Below the pieces are notes generated by a model. The model was not told the DNA's origin. It made no database searches and was given only the letters and a program-made list of their open reading frames with translations. From Sphingobacterium griseoflavum (lineage in GTDB: Bacteria; Bacteroidota; Bacteroidia; Sphingobacteriales; Sphingobacteriaceae): a stretch of DNA of 64,000 nucleotides. Below, piece by piece: positions 53,409-62,546 of the stretch (positions are counted from its first letter, which is position 1; the number at the start of each line of letters is the position of its first letter). The position numbers were made by a program, and so were the translations under genes. Where the stretch lies: the NCBI RefSeq assembly GCF_014653155.1, contig NZ_BNAF01000007.1, positions 1 to 64,000 on the forward strand, in the 5' to 3' direction.

Positions 53409-53565
53409 TGACCGTGGCGACAGCTAGAGGCTGCTGCTGTAGGGCCTGCTTTTGCCGCGACGCGCAGCCCGTGGTTGATGTTTATGGCGTATCCTCCGGG
53501 CCTAGGCGGTATCGGCTGTTTGTACGTCGGCATGAATAGCGCTTTACTCTTCGCGTAAAAAAGCG

Positions 53566-53573
53566 TAGTTTTG
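53566..53573 (+). promoter_or_regulatory. -7 box (TAGTTTTG) of rlmD
   Basis: Exact TAnnTTTG ending eight bases before ATG 53582. TTTA about 19 bases upstream may be a poor -33 element. Confidence 0.42.
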
Positions 53574-53581
53574 CAGCTATT

Positions 53582-54988
53582 ATGGGTAGAAGAATTCCAC
53601 AGGATAAGCGGTTTATGTCCGACATCGCCATCATTGATATTGCGGAGGAAGGTAAAGGTGTTGCGAAGCAAGACGAGTTGGTGATGTTTATAGAGCAGGC
53701 CGTTCCAGGCGATATCGCCGATATCGAGCTGCTGCGCAAGAAGAAAAATTTTGCCGAAGGACGAATGGTCGCGTTGAAACAGCCATCATCCCACCGTGTA
53801 GAGCCTTTCTGCCCGCATTTCGGTGTTTGTGGCGGTTGCAAATGGCAGCATATGAACTATCCGGCACAACTGCAATTCAAGCGGCAGTATGTCGATAATG
53901 CGTTACGCCGGTTAGGGAAAGTAGATACGGATGGCATAGAAGATATATTGGGATCTGCCCAAACCGAATACTATCGAAACAAGCTAGAGTTTACTTTTTC
54001 GAACAAAAGGTGGCTGACGTCGATGGATCAAGATGTCTTACCTGAAGACATGAATGCGCTGGGTTTTCACGTACCCGGTCGGTTCGATAAGATTTTGGAT
54101 ATAGATCATTGCTTTCTGCAACAGGATCCTTCCAACAAGATTCGCAATGCCGTGCGAGCGTTTGCGACCCGCCACGAAATCTCGTTTTATGATTTGCGAG
54201 CACATGAAGGGGCCTTGCGAAATTTGATCATCCGTACCTCATCTACTGGAGAAGTGATGTTGATCGTCGTCTTTGCCTATCCTACGGAAGAGCAGGTGGA
54301 CACCCTCATGACTTATCTGCACCAGCAGTTTCCTGACTTGGCCTCTTTGTTGTATATCATCAATCAAAAGCGGAACGATACGATTTTTGATCAAGATATC
54401 CACCTGTTTGCTGGTCGCGATTTTATCTATGAAGAGATGGAAGGCTTGAAATTTAAAGTGGGACCAAAATCGTTTTATCAAACAAATTCTGCACAGGCAT
54501 ACGAGCTTTATAAAATCACACGGGAATTTGCGGATCTGAAAGGTGACGAACGGGTGTATGATTTATATACCGGAGCCGGTACCATCGCGAATTTTGTGGC
54601 AAGGAGCGCGCGTGAAGTTATTGGTGTAGAGTATGTGCCCTCGGCTATCGAAGATGCGAAGATCAATTCGTCTATCAATGATATTGCCAATACCAAGTTT
54701 TTCGCGGGCGATATGAAGGATGTGCTGACGGCCGAGTTTGTGGCTGAACACGGAAAGCCTGATGTCGTGATCACGGATCCGCCACGTGCTGGGATGCATG
54801 TAGATGTCGTGCATCGTATCTTAGAGATGGAAGCGGAGAAGGTGGTTTACGTGAGCTGCAACGCCGCCACACAAGCGCGTGATTTGGCGCTTTTACAAGA
54901 AAAATACCAAGTCGAGCGCATCAAGCCGGTCGATATGTTTCCGCACACGCAGCATGTGGAAAATGTTGTTTTATTGCGTTTGAAGTAG
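53582..54988 (+). CDS. rlmD: 23S rRNA (uracil-C5)-methyltransferase RlmD
   Basis: 468 residues. TRAM domain (about 18-75), then the iron-sulfur site with CPHFGVCGGCKWQHM. The SAM-dependent methyltransferase core follows (KSFYQTNSAQAYELY, VYDLYTGAGTIANFVA, VVITDPPRAGMH) with the catalytic Cys in VYVSCNAATQARDL. The family includes RlmD and RumA-like enzymes. Assignment to RlmD (position 1939) follows the usual name in Bacteroidota and is not proven by sequence alone. Confidence 0.9.
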   Translation: MGRRIPQDKRFMSDIAIIDIAEEGKGVAKQDELVMFIEQAVPGDIADIELLRKKKNFAEGRMVALKQPSSHRVEPFCPHFGVCGGCKWQHMNYPAQLQFKRQYVDNALRRLGKVDTDGIEDILGSAQTEYYRNKLEFTFSNKRWLTSMDQDVLPEDMNALGFHVPGRFDKILDIDHCFLQQDPSNKIRNAVRAFATRHEISFYDLRAHEGALRNLIIRTSSTGEVMLIVVFAYPTEEQVDTLMTYLHQQFPDLASLLYIINQKRNDTIFDQDIHLFAGRDFIYEEMEGLKFKVGPKSFYQTNSAQAYELYKITREFADLKGDERVYDLYTGAGTIANFVARSAREVIGVEYVPSAIEDAKINSSINDIANTKFFAGDMKDVLTAEFVAEHGKPDVVITDPPRAGMHVDVVHRILEMEAEKVVYVSCNAATQARDLALLQEKYQVERIKPVDMFPHTQHVENVVLLRLK

Positions 54989-55039
54989 GCACCTAGCTGT
55001 CGATTTTTTTAGTTGATTTTAAGGTTTGATTTTTTCAAA

Positions 55040-55432
55040 ATGAATATCGAGGATTTAATGGCTAGAGATGCCGCTAACGGCGATCCGAAGGCAAATAGCC
55101 CGTTGAAAAGCCTAAAGCTGGACTTGGATTTTTATAAAGAATCGATCCAGGAAGTTTCCACCGAGATGATGGCCGAAGGGTATACCCTTTATCCAATCTT
55201 CATTGCCCACCAGCACGAAGTGAGCGTAGGCGAAGTGCTGTTGGATAGAAATGAATTGAATACGCAGTGGACGATACAGGTGTCATCGTTGGAAGAATTT
55301 GTGGATCGGGGCCTGATTAAGGAAGAGCGGAAGGATCATTTCGTTAAAAACTACAAAAACGCAAACGATTTTATGTGTTTATTTGTCATTGTTCCAGAGG
55401 GGGCAAACTTTGTTTTCTATCCATACCGTTGA
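55040..55432 (+). CDS. conserved hypothetical protein, 130 residues
   Basis: Soluble, acidic protein with no signal peptide. Start chosen at ATG 55040 (MNIEDLMARDA), since the upstream codons do not look coding. Notable text: LKSLKLDLDFYKESIQEVST, ISVGEVLLDR-like EVSVGEVLLDRNELNTQWTI and NANDFMCLFVIVPEGANFVF. I recall similar unnamed proteins in Sphingobacteriaceae, but no function. It lies between rlmD and the regulatory-domain protein at 55495. Confidence 0.72.
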   Translation: MNIEDLMARDAANGDPKANSPLKSLKLDLDFYKESIQEVSTEMMAEGYTLYPIFIAHQHEVSVGEVLLDRNELNTQWTIQVSSLEEFVDRGLIKEERKDHFVKNYKNANDFMCLFVIVPEGANFVFYPYR

Positions 55433-55494
55433 TTTCGATCGATTTAGAACTTTTTAACATCGGGGTAGTCCAAACAATTGCTATTTTTAACCGA

Positions 55495-56256
55495 ATGTAC
55501 GTAAGAATAAAATATATCTATATAAGCATCCTTAGCGTTTTGCTGGCCTTGGGCAGTGTGGAGATTGCTGCAGCGCAGTCCACTGCGGTTTCCGGTATTG
55601 TGGTGGCCAAAGGTGGAAGCGTACGGTTAGCGGAGGTCAATGTGCATAATTTGCGCACAAACCGTCGCGCACAAACGAACACATTTGGTGTATTTATCAT
55701 CGAGGCATCGGTGGGCGATAGCCTCGCGTTTAGTAAAACAGGCTATGGCCCGGTCAAAACCGTTATTCAGACAGCGGAAGATATTCTCATTGAGCTGCAG
55801 GAAGGATTGACCATCGAGACCGTTGTGGTGAACCGGATGAGCAAAGAAGCCGAAATGCGCGACATGCTGGACGACTATCGGAAAAAGGGTGTTTATAATG
55901 GTGGTAAAAACACCGTAGGAACCTATCTAGGTAGCCCGGCTACAGCACTGTACAATCTTTTTGGCAAAGATGCTAAGAACGCCAAGCGCTTTGCGGCGAT
56001 GATGGACCGTGAGCTTGAAGAGTCACAGGTGGATCGGATTTTCAATAAAAGTTCGGTTTCTTCCTTGACGGATTTGGAAGGCGACGAGCTGCAATCGTTC
56101 ATGGATCTGTACAGACCATCGTTTAGCATGGTGCAACGTTGGGGACAGTATGATTTTATGAACTATGTAAAGACCTCGTTTGAAAGCTGGGAACGCAATG
56201 GGAGGCCGCGATCCTCTCGTCTTCCGAAGCTCGAAATCCCACCTCAGGAAAAATAA
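55495..56256 (+). CDS. exported protein with carboxypeptidase-like regulatory domain
   Basis: 253 residues from ATG 55495. Signal peptide (about 1-27, ending AAAQ). A CarboxypepD_reg-like beta-sandwich (about 30-110: VSGIVVAKGGSVRLAEVNVH, then TNTFGVFIIEASVGDSLAFS). A charged helical C-terminal region (about 120-253) follows with LDDYRKKGVYNGG and NYVKTSFESWERNGR. The same beta unit as in SusC proteins but without a barrel, so it is a periplasmic protein of unknown role. Confidence 0.78.
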   Translation: MYVRIKYIYISILSVLLALGSVEIAAAQSTAVSGIVVAKGGSVRLAEVNVHNLRTNRRAQTNTFGVFIIEASVGDSLAFSKTGYGPVKTVIQTAEDILIELQEGLTIETVVVNRMSKEAEMRDMLDDYRKKGVYNGGKNTVGTYLGSPATALYNLFGKDAKNAKRFAAMMDRELEESQVDRIFNKSSVSSLTDLEGDELQSFMDLYRPSFSMVQRWGQYDFMNYVKTSFESWERNGRPRSSRLPKLEIPPQEK

Positions 56257-56354
56257 TTTTTTTCTTTTCTGTTGAATTTACCGTTGTTTTTACATTTTGG
56301 CATTCGCTTTGATTTAAAGCTATCATATTTCAGTGTAACAGTAAAAAGTTGAAT

Positions 56355-57044
56355 ATGAAAACGAGAAGAAAAGTAGCTATATATGGCTTGTCGGTGGCAA
56401 CATCCGTTATGTTGTTTGCGAGTTGTTCTACTATACAAAACACGAACAGTACCACTAAAGGTGCTGTGATTGGTACCGCTGCTGGTGCAGGGCTGGGTGC
56501 TTTGATCGGTGGTAAAGCAGGTAATACGGCAGTGGGTGCTATTGCAGGTGCTGCCATTGGTGGTGTTGCCGGTGGCTTGATCGGTAAAAAAATGGACAAG
56601 CAAGCCAAAGAAATTGAAAACACAGTGGCTGGTGCAGAGGTGATCAAGGCCGATGAAGGTATTATTGTGAAATTTGATGAAGGAATCTTGTTTGACTTCA
56701 ACAGTTCAACGTTAAAATCAGCAGCGAAGACAAATATCGGTAATTTAGTATCGACTTTAAACAAAGAACCGGACACGGAGATTTTAGTGATTGGCCATAC
56801 GGATAATGTAGGCTCACTATCAGCGAATCAAAAAGTTTCTGAATCTCGTGCGGCTGCCGTTAAGGCCTATGCCGTATCACAGGGTTTAAGCGGTGCGCGT
56901 ATCAAAACGCAGGGCAAAAACTATTCGGAACCGTTGGCATCCAATGATACAGATGCAGGACGCGCAGAGAACCGTCGTGTAGAAATCGTGATTGTCGCTG
57001 GCGACAAAATGATCAAAGAGGCTCAATCTGAGGCCGGTAGATAA
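56355..57044 (+). CDS. OmpA family lipoprotein with glycine-zipper segment
   Basis: 229 residues, lipidated Cys24 (LFASC). A glycine-rich, Ala-rich region (about 35-80: GAVIGTAAGAGLGALIGGK and AGNTAVGAIAGAAIGG) is followed by an OmpA-like peptidoglycan-binding domain (about 100-220: ILFDFNSSTLKSAA, VIGHTDNVGS, NQKVSESRAAAVKAY, NRRVEIVI). It probably ties the outer membrane to peptidoglycan. Start ATG 56355; TTG 56349 is in frame. A terminator follows. Confidence 0.9.
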   Translation: MKTRRKVAIYGLSVATSVMLFASCSTIQNTNSTTKGAVIGTAAGAGLGALIGGKAGNTAVGAIAGAAIGGVAGGLIGKKMDKQAKEIENTVAGAEVIKADEGIIVKFDEGILFDFNSSTLKSAAKTNIGNLVSTLNKEPDTEILVIGHTDNVGSLSANQKVSESRAAAVKAYAVSQGLSGARIKTQGKNYSEPLASNDTDAGRAENRRVEIVIVAGDKMIKEAQSEAGR

Positions 57045-57066
57045 TTTTATACGCATAAAGTTTAAG

Positions 57067-57098
57067 AGAGCCATCTAACCTTAGGTGGCTCTTTTTTT
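57067..57098 (+). terminator. intrinsic terminator after the OmpA-family gene
   Basis: Ten-base arms (57067-57076 and 57083-57092) with one G-T pair, short loop, then T run. Confidence 0.82.
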
Positions 57099-57188
57099 AG
57101 TGTTTGTCATCATCGTACAGCACATCTATCGGTTTGTTAAATTTGGGTCAAGCTCTGCCAAAGTGTCATCGATTTGAGTTTTTATTGT

Positions 57189-57196
57189 TAGCTTTG
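57189..57196 (+). promoter_or_regulatory. -7 box (TAGCTTTG) of miaB
   Basis: Exact TAnnTTTG, 19 bases before ATG 57216. It could be the main promoter of the miaB-to-secG run. Confidence 0.45.
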
Positions 57197-57215
57197 TAGT
57201 CTTTTAAACGGAGTC

Positions 57216-58649
57216 ATGCTAGAATTAGAACACACTACAAAAACACACGATGAGGCTCGCCAGGGAGAGGCTTTGGATATGTTGCCCACAGGTAAATCTA
57301 CAGGGCGCAAATTATATATCGAAAGTTATGGATGTCAGATGAATTTTTCTGACAGTGAGATCGTTGCCTCCATCTTACTGGATAATGGTTTTGAGACTAC
57401 AAAAGATTATAAAGAGGCCGATGTGGTATTTATCAATACCTGCTCCATTCGCGAGAATGCGGAGCAGCGCGTACGGAATCGGTTAAAGGAATTTGAGTCG
57501 GCAAAAAATCGGAATCCGGGAATGATTGTCGGCGTTTTAGGCTGTATGGCCGAGCGGTTGAAATCCAAGTTTTTGGAAGAGGAAAAATTGGTCGATGTGG
57601 TCGTTGGTCCCGACGCATACCGTGATCTTCCGAATCTTATTGGTAAGGTGGACGATGGAAATAAAGCGGTCAACGTGCTGTTGTCCAGGGAAGAAACCTA
57701 CGCAGACATCAATCCGGTACGTCTAAATTCCAATGGTATATCTGCCTTCGTTTCGATTATGCGTGGATGCGACAACATGTGCTCGTTTTGTGTCGTTCCG
57801 TTTACGCGAGGACGTGAGCGTAGCCGCGATCACCAGTCTATCGTTAAGGAAGCGCGCGAGTTGTTTGAGGCAGGCTATAAGGAAGTGACGCTGTTGGGTC
57901 AGAATGTCGACTCTTATAAATACACCGCAGCGGTTGCAGAAGGAGGGGAGCCGCAACCTACCGTAAATTTCGCCCAGCTATTGGCGATGGTGGCCGATGT
58001 GAGCCCGGATTTACGGGTTCGTTTTTCCACGTCGCATCCGAAGGATATAACAGATGAGGTGCTTCACACCATGGCTCGTTACGAGAATATCTGTAAATAC
58101 ATACATTTGCCGGTACAGTCTGGCAATTCCCGTGTGCTGGATCTAATGAACCGTACCTACGATCGTGCCTGGTACATGGAGCGCATCGATGCAATCCGTC
58201 GTATCCTTCCTGACTGTGGCATATCAACGGATGTGATTACTGGTTTCTGTACGGAAACAGAAGAAGAGCATGCAGAAACACTGTCTATGATGGATTATGT
58301 GAAATATGATTTCGCGTATATGTTTGCCTATTCGGAACGTCCGGGGACGTTGGCTGCGAAGCGCTATGCCGACGACATCCCGGAAGATGTCAAGAAAAGA
58401 CGGCTTACGGAAGTTGTCAATAAGCAGCAACAGCATAGTCTTTTCCGCTTGCAAAATTTTGTAGGTAAAGTCCATAAAGTGCTTATTGAAGGATTTTCCA
58501 AACGTTCGGATCAAGACTATTGCGGTCGTAACGACCAAAATACCATGGTGGTGTTTCCTGTTGATAGCCGCTTCAAGCCTGGGCAGTATGTACATGTGCT
58601 GGCTGAACGCTGCACATCTGCAACATTGATGGGAAAAATAGTGGATTAG
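57216..58649 (+). CDS. miaB: tRNA-2-methylthio-N6-isopentenyladenosine synthase
   Basis: Radical-SAM methylthiotransferase that modifies A37 of tRNA. The N-terminal UPF0004 part has [13 protein letters not shown] and the cluster cysteines up to [10 protein letters not shown]. The radical-SAM motif is [11 protein letters not shown]. The TRAM domain is at the C terminus. At 477 residues it is of normal length. The sigma-54 activator-like gene starts 22 bases after its stop. Confidence 0.96.
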   Translation: MLELEHTTKTHDEARQGEALDMLPTGKSTGRKLYIESYGCQMNFSDSEIVASILLDNGFETTKDYKEADVVFINTCSIRENAEQRVRNRLKEFESAKNRNPGMIVGVLGCMAERLKSKFLEEEKLVDVVVGPDAYRDLPNLIGKVDDGNKAVNVLLSREETYADINPVRLNSNGISAFVSIMRGCDNMCSFCVVPFTRGRERSRDHQSIVKEARELFEAGYKEVTLLGQNVDSYKYTAAVAEGGEPQPTVNFAQLLAMVADVSPDLRVRFSTSHPKDITDEVLHTMARYENICKYIHLPVQSGNSRVLDLMNRTYDRAWYMERIDAIRRILPDCGISTDVITGFCTETEEEHAETLSMMDYVKYDFAYMFAYSERPGTLAAKRYADDIPEDVKKRRLTEVVNKQQQHSLFRLQNFVGKVHKVLIEGFSKRSDQDYCGRNDQNTMVVFPVDSRFKPGQYVHVLAERCTSATLMGKIVD

Positions 58650-58671
58650 GTTAATCTGTAAACGAACTATA

Positions 58672-59931
58672 GTGGATATTCAAGATATTAAAAATAGATT
58701 TGGAATTATCGGTAATTCGCCGTTATTGAATCGGGCCATCGATGTGGCCAGGCAGGTCGCTCCCACAGACATTTCTGTTTTGATTCAAGGTGAAAGTGGA
58801 TCCGGTAAGGAAGTATTTTCGCATATTATCCATCAACTGAGTGCGCGTAAGCATGGTTCTTTTATAGCGGTCAATTGTGGAGCCATTCCTGAGGGAACCA
58901 TAGATTCAGAATTGTTTGGACACGAAAAAGGTTCTTTTACCGGGGCGCACGAGGCGCGAAAAGGCTATTTTGAAGTCGTGGACGGGGGCACCATCTTTTT
59001 AGATGAGGTAGGTGAACTTCCCTTGGGTACGCAGGCGCGTTTACTGCGTGTGCTGGAAACCGGCGAGTATATACGCGTCGGGTCGTCCAAAGTTCAAAAG
59101 ACGAATGTGCGCGTAGTAGCGGCCACCAATGTCGATGTGTATGAAGCTGTCAAGAAGGGCAGGTTTCGAGAAGACTTATATTATCGCCTGAATACGGTAC
59201 CGCTCCGGATTCCCTCTTTGCGCGAACGTAAAGAAGACATAAACCTGCTCTTTCGGAAATTCATCGTTGATTTTTCGGACAAGTACCGTTCGCCGGGCGT
59301 TCAATTGACGCCGGATGCGCAGGAGCTGCTCATAAAATACAATTGGCCGGGGAATGTTCGCCAGCTTAAAAATATAGCGGAACAGATTGCCGTGCTCGAA
59401 AGGGAGCGTGTTGTGAATGCATCTATTTTAGCAAACTATTTGCCCACCGAACAGATGTCTTCGCTACCGGCATTGGTGAAAGAATCGGCCAAGGAGGATT
59501 TTTCCGAACGCGATCTTTTGTACAAAGTGCTGTTCGATATGAAAAAGGATATGGTGGATCTCAAGAAATTGGTGGTCGAATTAATCCAAAATGGGGTCAA
59601 CCCGCGAACTTTCGAAGAAAATTCTCCGTATATCAATCAGTTGTACAGTGAGGTTACGCCGTCTTCTGCCTATATTAGAGAGGAAATTTCCGCACCCAAA
59701 TTGACGATCCATAACCCCAACCAAGCTGCAAAGTCGAATAATGATTTTATGTCTTATGAGACGCAAGATGCTGAAGAAGTGGAAGAATCTTTATCTTTGT
59801 TGGATAAGGAATCCGATTTGATTCGTAAGGCGTTGCGTAAACATAAAGGCAAGCGTAAAGCCGCGGCTCGGGAACTCGGCATTTCGGAAAGAACCCTGTA
59901 CAGAAAAATTAAAGATTTAAATTTAGATTAG
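58672..59931 (+). CDS. sigma-54-type AAA+ transcriptional activator without receiver domain
   Basis: 419 residues from GTG 58672. Starts almost directly in the AAA+ module: Walker A GESGSGKE at residues 40-47, the sigma-54 contact loop as GSFTGA (usual form GAFTGA), Walker B IFLDEVGELP and the sensor region NWPGNVRQLKN. A variable linker (about 250-370) and a Fis-type helix-turn-helix (AARELGISERTLYRKIKDL) close the protein. There is no response-regulator or PAS domain, so it should be controlled by level or by a partner. It sits between miaB and lptE, an arrangement common in Bacteroidota. Confidence 0.9.
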   Translation: MDIQDIKNRFGIIGNSPLLNRAIDVARQVAPTDISVLIQGESGSGKEVFSHIIHQLSARKHGSFIAVNCGAIPEGTIDSELFGHEKGSFTGAHEARKGYFEVVDGGTIFLDEVGELPLGTQARLLRVLETGEYIRVGSSKVQKTNVRVVAATNVDVYEAVKKGRFREDLYYRLNTVPLRIPSLRERKEDINLLFRKFIVDFSDKYRSPGVQLTPDAQELLIKYNWPGNVRQLKNIAEQIAVLERERVVNASILANYLPTEQMSSLPALVKESAKEDFSERDLLYKVLFDMKKDMVDLKKLVVELIQNGVNPRTFEENSPYINQLYSEVTPSSAYIREEISAPKLTIHNPNQAAKSNNDFMSYETQDAEEVEESLSLLDKESDLIRKALRKHKGKRKAAARELGISERTLYRKIKDLNLD

Positions 59932-59942
59932 TCGTCCCCGTT

Positions 59943-60461
59943 ATGCGAAGAACAGCTGCCGTATTCTCCTTGATGATTTTGATGCTTGTCACCGCCTTTT
60001 CCGGCTGTGGTGTCAGGTATAGCTTTAGTGGCGGATCTATTCCTGAGAATATGAAGACGGTCAATGTGCAGTTTTTTGAAAACATTGCGCCCATGGTTTA
60101 TCCGACATTGAGTCAGAATTTTACGGAAGGGCTGAAAGAACGGATTAGAAGTCAATCTAGATTGAGCCAAGTGAACGGCGATGCAGATGCCATGTTTGAA
60201 GGCGTCATCACTGGATACGATATCAGCCCTGCTGCGGTCGAAGCCAATTCGGACAGAGCGGCATTAAATAGATTGACCATCACGATCAAGGTGAAATATA
60301 CAAACCGCTTGGACCAAACCGGTGAAAGCAATTTTGAACAATCATTTACACAGTTTCGTGAGTTTTCAGGGCAGGTGCAGGCGCAAGAAGAGACGCTGAA
60401 TACAGAAATTATCAGGTTATTGACCGAGGATGTTTATAATAGAGCATTTGCTAACTGGTAA
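59943..60461 (+). CDS. lptE: LptE family LPS-assembly lipoprotein
   Basis: 172 residues, lipidated Cys22 (FSGC). The mature text VRYSFSGGSIPENMKTVNVQ, then FFENIAP and TEGLKERIRSQSRL, is that of the Bacteroidota LptE family, which forms the plug of the LptD barrel for LPS export to the outer leaflet. It follows the activator gene by 11 bases. Confidence 0.9.
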   Translation: MRRTAAVFSLMILMLVTAFSGCGVRYSFSGGSIPENMKTVNVQFFENIAPMVYPTLSQNFTEGLKERIRSQSRLSQVNGDADAMFEGVITGYDISPAAVEANSDRAALNRLTITIKVKYTNRLDQTGESNFEQSFTQFREFSGQVQAQEETLNTEIIRLLTEDVYNRAFANW

Positions 60462-60468
60462 GGATTAT

Positions 60469-61869
60469 ATGGAAAATCAAGGACAAACATTTGCAAGGTT
60501 ATATCATCAGGCATTGCTGAATCCCCAAGAGGTATCGGTAGCAGACTTTCAACTTTTGCTATCAAAGTATCCATATTCCCAGCCGCTTCATTTTGCGCTT
60601 GAACGGCGGAAATTTTTAGGCGGCGAGCTTACTAAATTGGGAAACAAAGCAATTCTGCTGGCCGATAGTCCTAACTGGCTCTACGATTACGTGCAAATGC
60701 CGGTTAAAGATGCCCCTTTAGTTGGTTTTACGGCAGATGATGTTCCGGCCGTGGAAGAAGCCGTTGCGGATGAAGATCCTACCGCAGAATCTGTGCCGAC
60801 CGCGCCTGCGGAAGATGATGTTCCGGCCGTGGAAGAAGCCGTTGCGGATGAAGAGCCTACCGCAGAAGCTGTGGCAACCACGCCTGCGGCGGATGATGTC
60901 CCGGTTGTGGAAGAAGCCGTTGCGGATGAAGATTCTACCGGAGAAGCTGTGGCAACCACGCCTGCGGCGGATGATGTTCCGGTTGTGGAAGAAGCCGTTG
61001 CGGATGAAGATTCTACCGGAGAAGCTGTGGCAACCACGCCTGCGGCGGATGATGCTCCAGCTGATCACCAAATTGCTGGAGGCGATACTGCGATTGCTGA
61101 AGCATTGCCTGAGATGGAAGACGTTGATAAACGTTCCGCTGCGGAAGCGGATGTTGCGGATCAAACATCCGAAGACCAAAAGGCAGCATTGGAAACACTC
61201 GTGCAAGAAGGTATTGGTGGAGGCGATTATTTCGCTTTGCAGGGAAAGGAAATTCGCTGGGAAACCAACGTTGGGTTAGGAGGCAGCAAGGCCGAAGCTA
61301 CAGAAAGTGCAGACGCTAATGCGATCGAGAAGGAGGAGGATGTAAGCTTGTATAATGACGAGTTAATGCCTTATAGTTTCCGATGGTGGTTGCATAAGAC
61401 ACGGTTGGAATATGCGGATACCTATCAACCCTTTGCAAGCCCCCTACTGGCTACCAATAAAAAATCGTCTTTTGATCCCGTTGCATTCGACAAGATTGTG
61501 CTGGACCAACAGATCAGGGAACATATCATCCATCTGCAGGAGCCAGAAGATAAGCTCAGCGAAGACGTTAAGCAGCGCGCCGTAGGGCCCATTCGTGTCG
61601 ATAAGACATCCTCTGTTATTGAAAAGTTTATTCGGGAGGAGCCGCAGATTCAACCTCCGCCGGCAGATCAGCTCAACATGGAAAACAAGGCCCGTAAAAG
61701 TTCCGAAGAGCAATATGATTTGGTCACGGAAACCCTCGCCAATATTTACGCGGGGCAAGGGATGTACGTAAAGGCTATCGAAGTTTATAAGAAATTAATT
61801 TTGAAATTTCCAGAAAAAAAGTCGTATTTTGCGACCCAAATTCAAGCACTAGAAGAGAAACTATATTAA
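60469..61869 (+). CDS. TPR-like protein with tandem acidic repeats
   Basis: 466 residues from ATG 60469. The N-terminal (1-85) and C-terminal (about 290-466) parts are helical; the C terminus ends in a TPR-like pair (YDLVTETLANIYAGQGMYVK with AIEVYKKLILKFPEK). Between them is a low-complexity acidic region with four tandem 26-residue units (DDVPxVEEAVADED...) encoded at 60736-61047. No signal peptide or membrane helix, so it is probably cytoplasmic. Its position between lptE and secG is conserved-looking but its role is unknown. Confidence 0.8.
   Translation: MENQGQTFARLYHQALLNPQEVSVADFQLLLSKYPYSQPLHFALERRKFLGGELTKLGNKAILLADSPNWLYDYVQMPVKDAPLVGFTADDVPAVEEAVADEDPTAESVPTAPAEDDVPAVEEAVADEEPTAEAVATTPAADDVPVVEEAVADEDSTGEAVATTPAADDVPVVEEAVADEDSTGEAVATTPAADDAPADHQIAGGDTAIAEALPEMEDVDKRSAAEADVADQTSEDQKAALETLVQEGIGGGDYFALQGKEIRWETNVGLGGSKAEATESADANAIEKEEDVSLYNDELMPYSFRWWLHKTRLEYADTYQPFASPLLATNKKSSFDPVAFDKIVLDQQIREHIIHLQEPEDKLSEDVKQRAVGPIRVDKTSSVIEKFIREEPQIQPPPADQLNMENKARKSSEEQYDLVTETLANIYAGQGMYVKAIEVYKKLILKFPEKKSYFATQIQALEEKLY
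60736..61047 (+). repeat. four tandem 78-base repeats within a coding region
   Basis: Units 60736-60813, 60814-60891, 60892-60969 and 60970-61047 encode the same 26 residues with small changes. Units 3 and 4 differ at one base only (third base of a Val codon), which indicates recent duplication. A partial fifth unit begins at 61048. Confidence 0.92.
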
Positions 61870-61881
61870 CGAAATAAAGAA

Positions 61882-62238
61882 ATGCAAACATTTTTAATTA
61901 TCCTGATTGTACTGACAAGTGTTTTATTGGCACTTATGGTGTTGATTCAAAACCCGAAAGGTGGGGGTTTGTCATCGGGATTTGCTGGAAGTTCAAATTT
62001 GATGGGTGTGCAACGCACAGGCGACTTTTTGGAAAAAGGAACTTGGGGCTTGGCCATCGCATTGATGGTGTTCTGTTTAGCGATCAATATTGTGGGGCCA
62101 TCTGCTGGAAAAGCGGGTGGAGGTTTAGGTGATCAAATTGAAGCGCCTGCACAAACATCTCCGTTGAACCTCAATGGGCCAACACAGCAACAAGCGCCAG
62201 CAACCGTTGCGCCTAGCGCTGCAGATACTTCAAAGTAA
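61882..62238 (+). CDS. secG: preprotein translocase subunit SecG
   Basis: 118 residues. Two membrane helices (about 3-25 and 54-74) joined by the signature IQNPKGGGLSSGFAGSSNLM plus TGDFLEKGTW. The C-terminal tail is Gln/Ala/Pro-rich, as in many Bacteroidota SecG proteins. It follows the TPR-like gene by 12 bases and completes the miaB-secG run. Confidence 0.93.
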   Translation: MQTFLIILIVLTSVLLALMVLIQNPKGGGLSSGFAGSSNLMGVQRTGDFLEKGTWGLAIALMVFCLAINIVGPSAGKAGGGLGDQIEAPAQTSPLNLNGPTQQQAPATVAPSAADTSK

Positions 62239-62546
62239 GCTGTTCCGAACATAAGGATCCGTAAAGGCCGTATTGTTAATATGGTCATGCAAGAAAAAGA
62301 ACCCCGATAGGTCCCAAGACTTATCGGGGTTCTCGCTATTTGGATTAGCGAGTACGGCCTAAAGCTGGCTGTAGGCATGCTAAAAGGCCGGTAGAATGAC
62401 AGGATGACACAGGTCGTTTGCTAGCGACTGTCAACTTTTAGCTCCAAACAAGAAAAAATGGCAAAAATGCTGTTTTTTTCTATTTGGCATAATTGGTGAT
62501 GATGGAAGGTAGTAAAACTTAAATAAAAAAATAAAACGCAATAATT
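62239..62546. other. 308-base intergenic region between secG and groES
   Basis: No open frame of note. It holds a 12-base hairpin and an AT-rich stretch (62440-62540) where the groESL heat-shock promoter should lie. I see no CIRCE inverted repeat (TTAGCACTC-N9-GAGTGCTAA) and no exact TAnnTTTG box; a TTTGGCAT word at 62490-62497 is the only promoter-like hint. Confidence 0.45.
62298..62333 (+). terminator. hairpin after secG
   Basis: Perfect 12-base arms (62298-62309 and 62322-62333) with a 12-base loop, about 60 bases after the secG stop. No T-tract follows, so termination is uncertain. Confidence 0.4.

Noticed and set aside
60718..61206. 162-codon minus-strand frame with repeated Arg/Asn-rich units, opposite the TPR-like gene
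   Set aside because: It is the mirror of the 78-base coding repeats; the plus strand has the conserved operon position, a helical C-terminal TPR pair and a sensible start.
62450..62475. Sigma-54 (-24/-12) promoter before groES
   Set aside because: A GG...GC pair is present in the AT-rich stretch, but the spacing is about three bases too short for the consensus.
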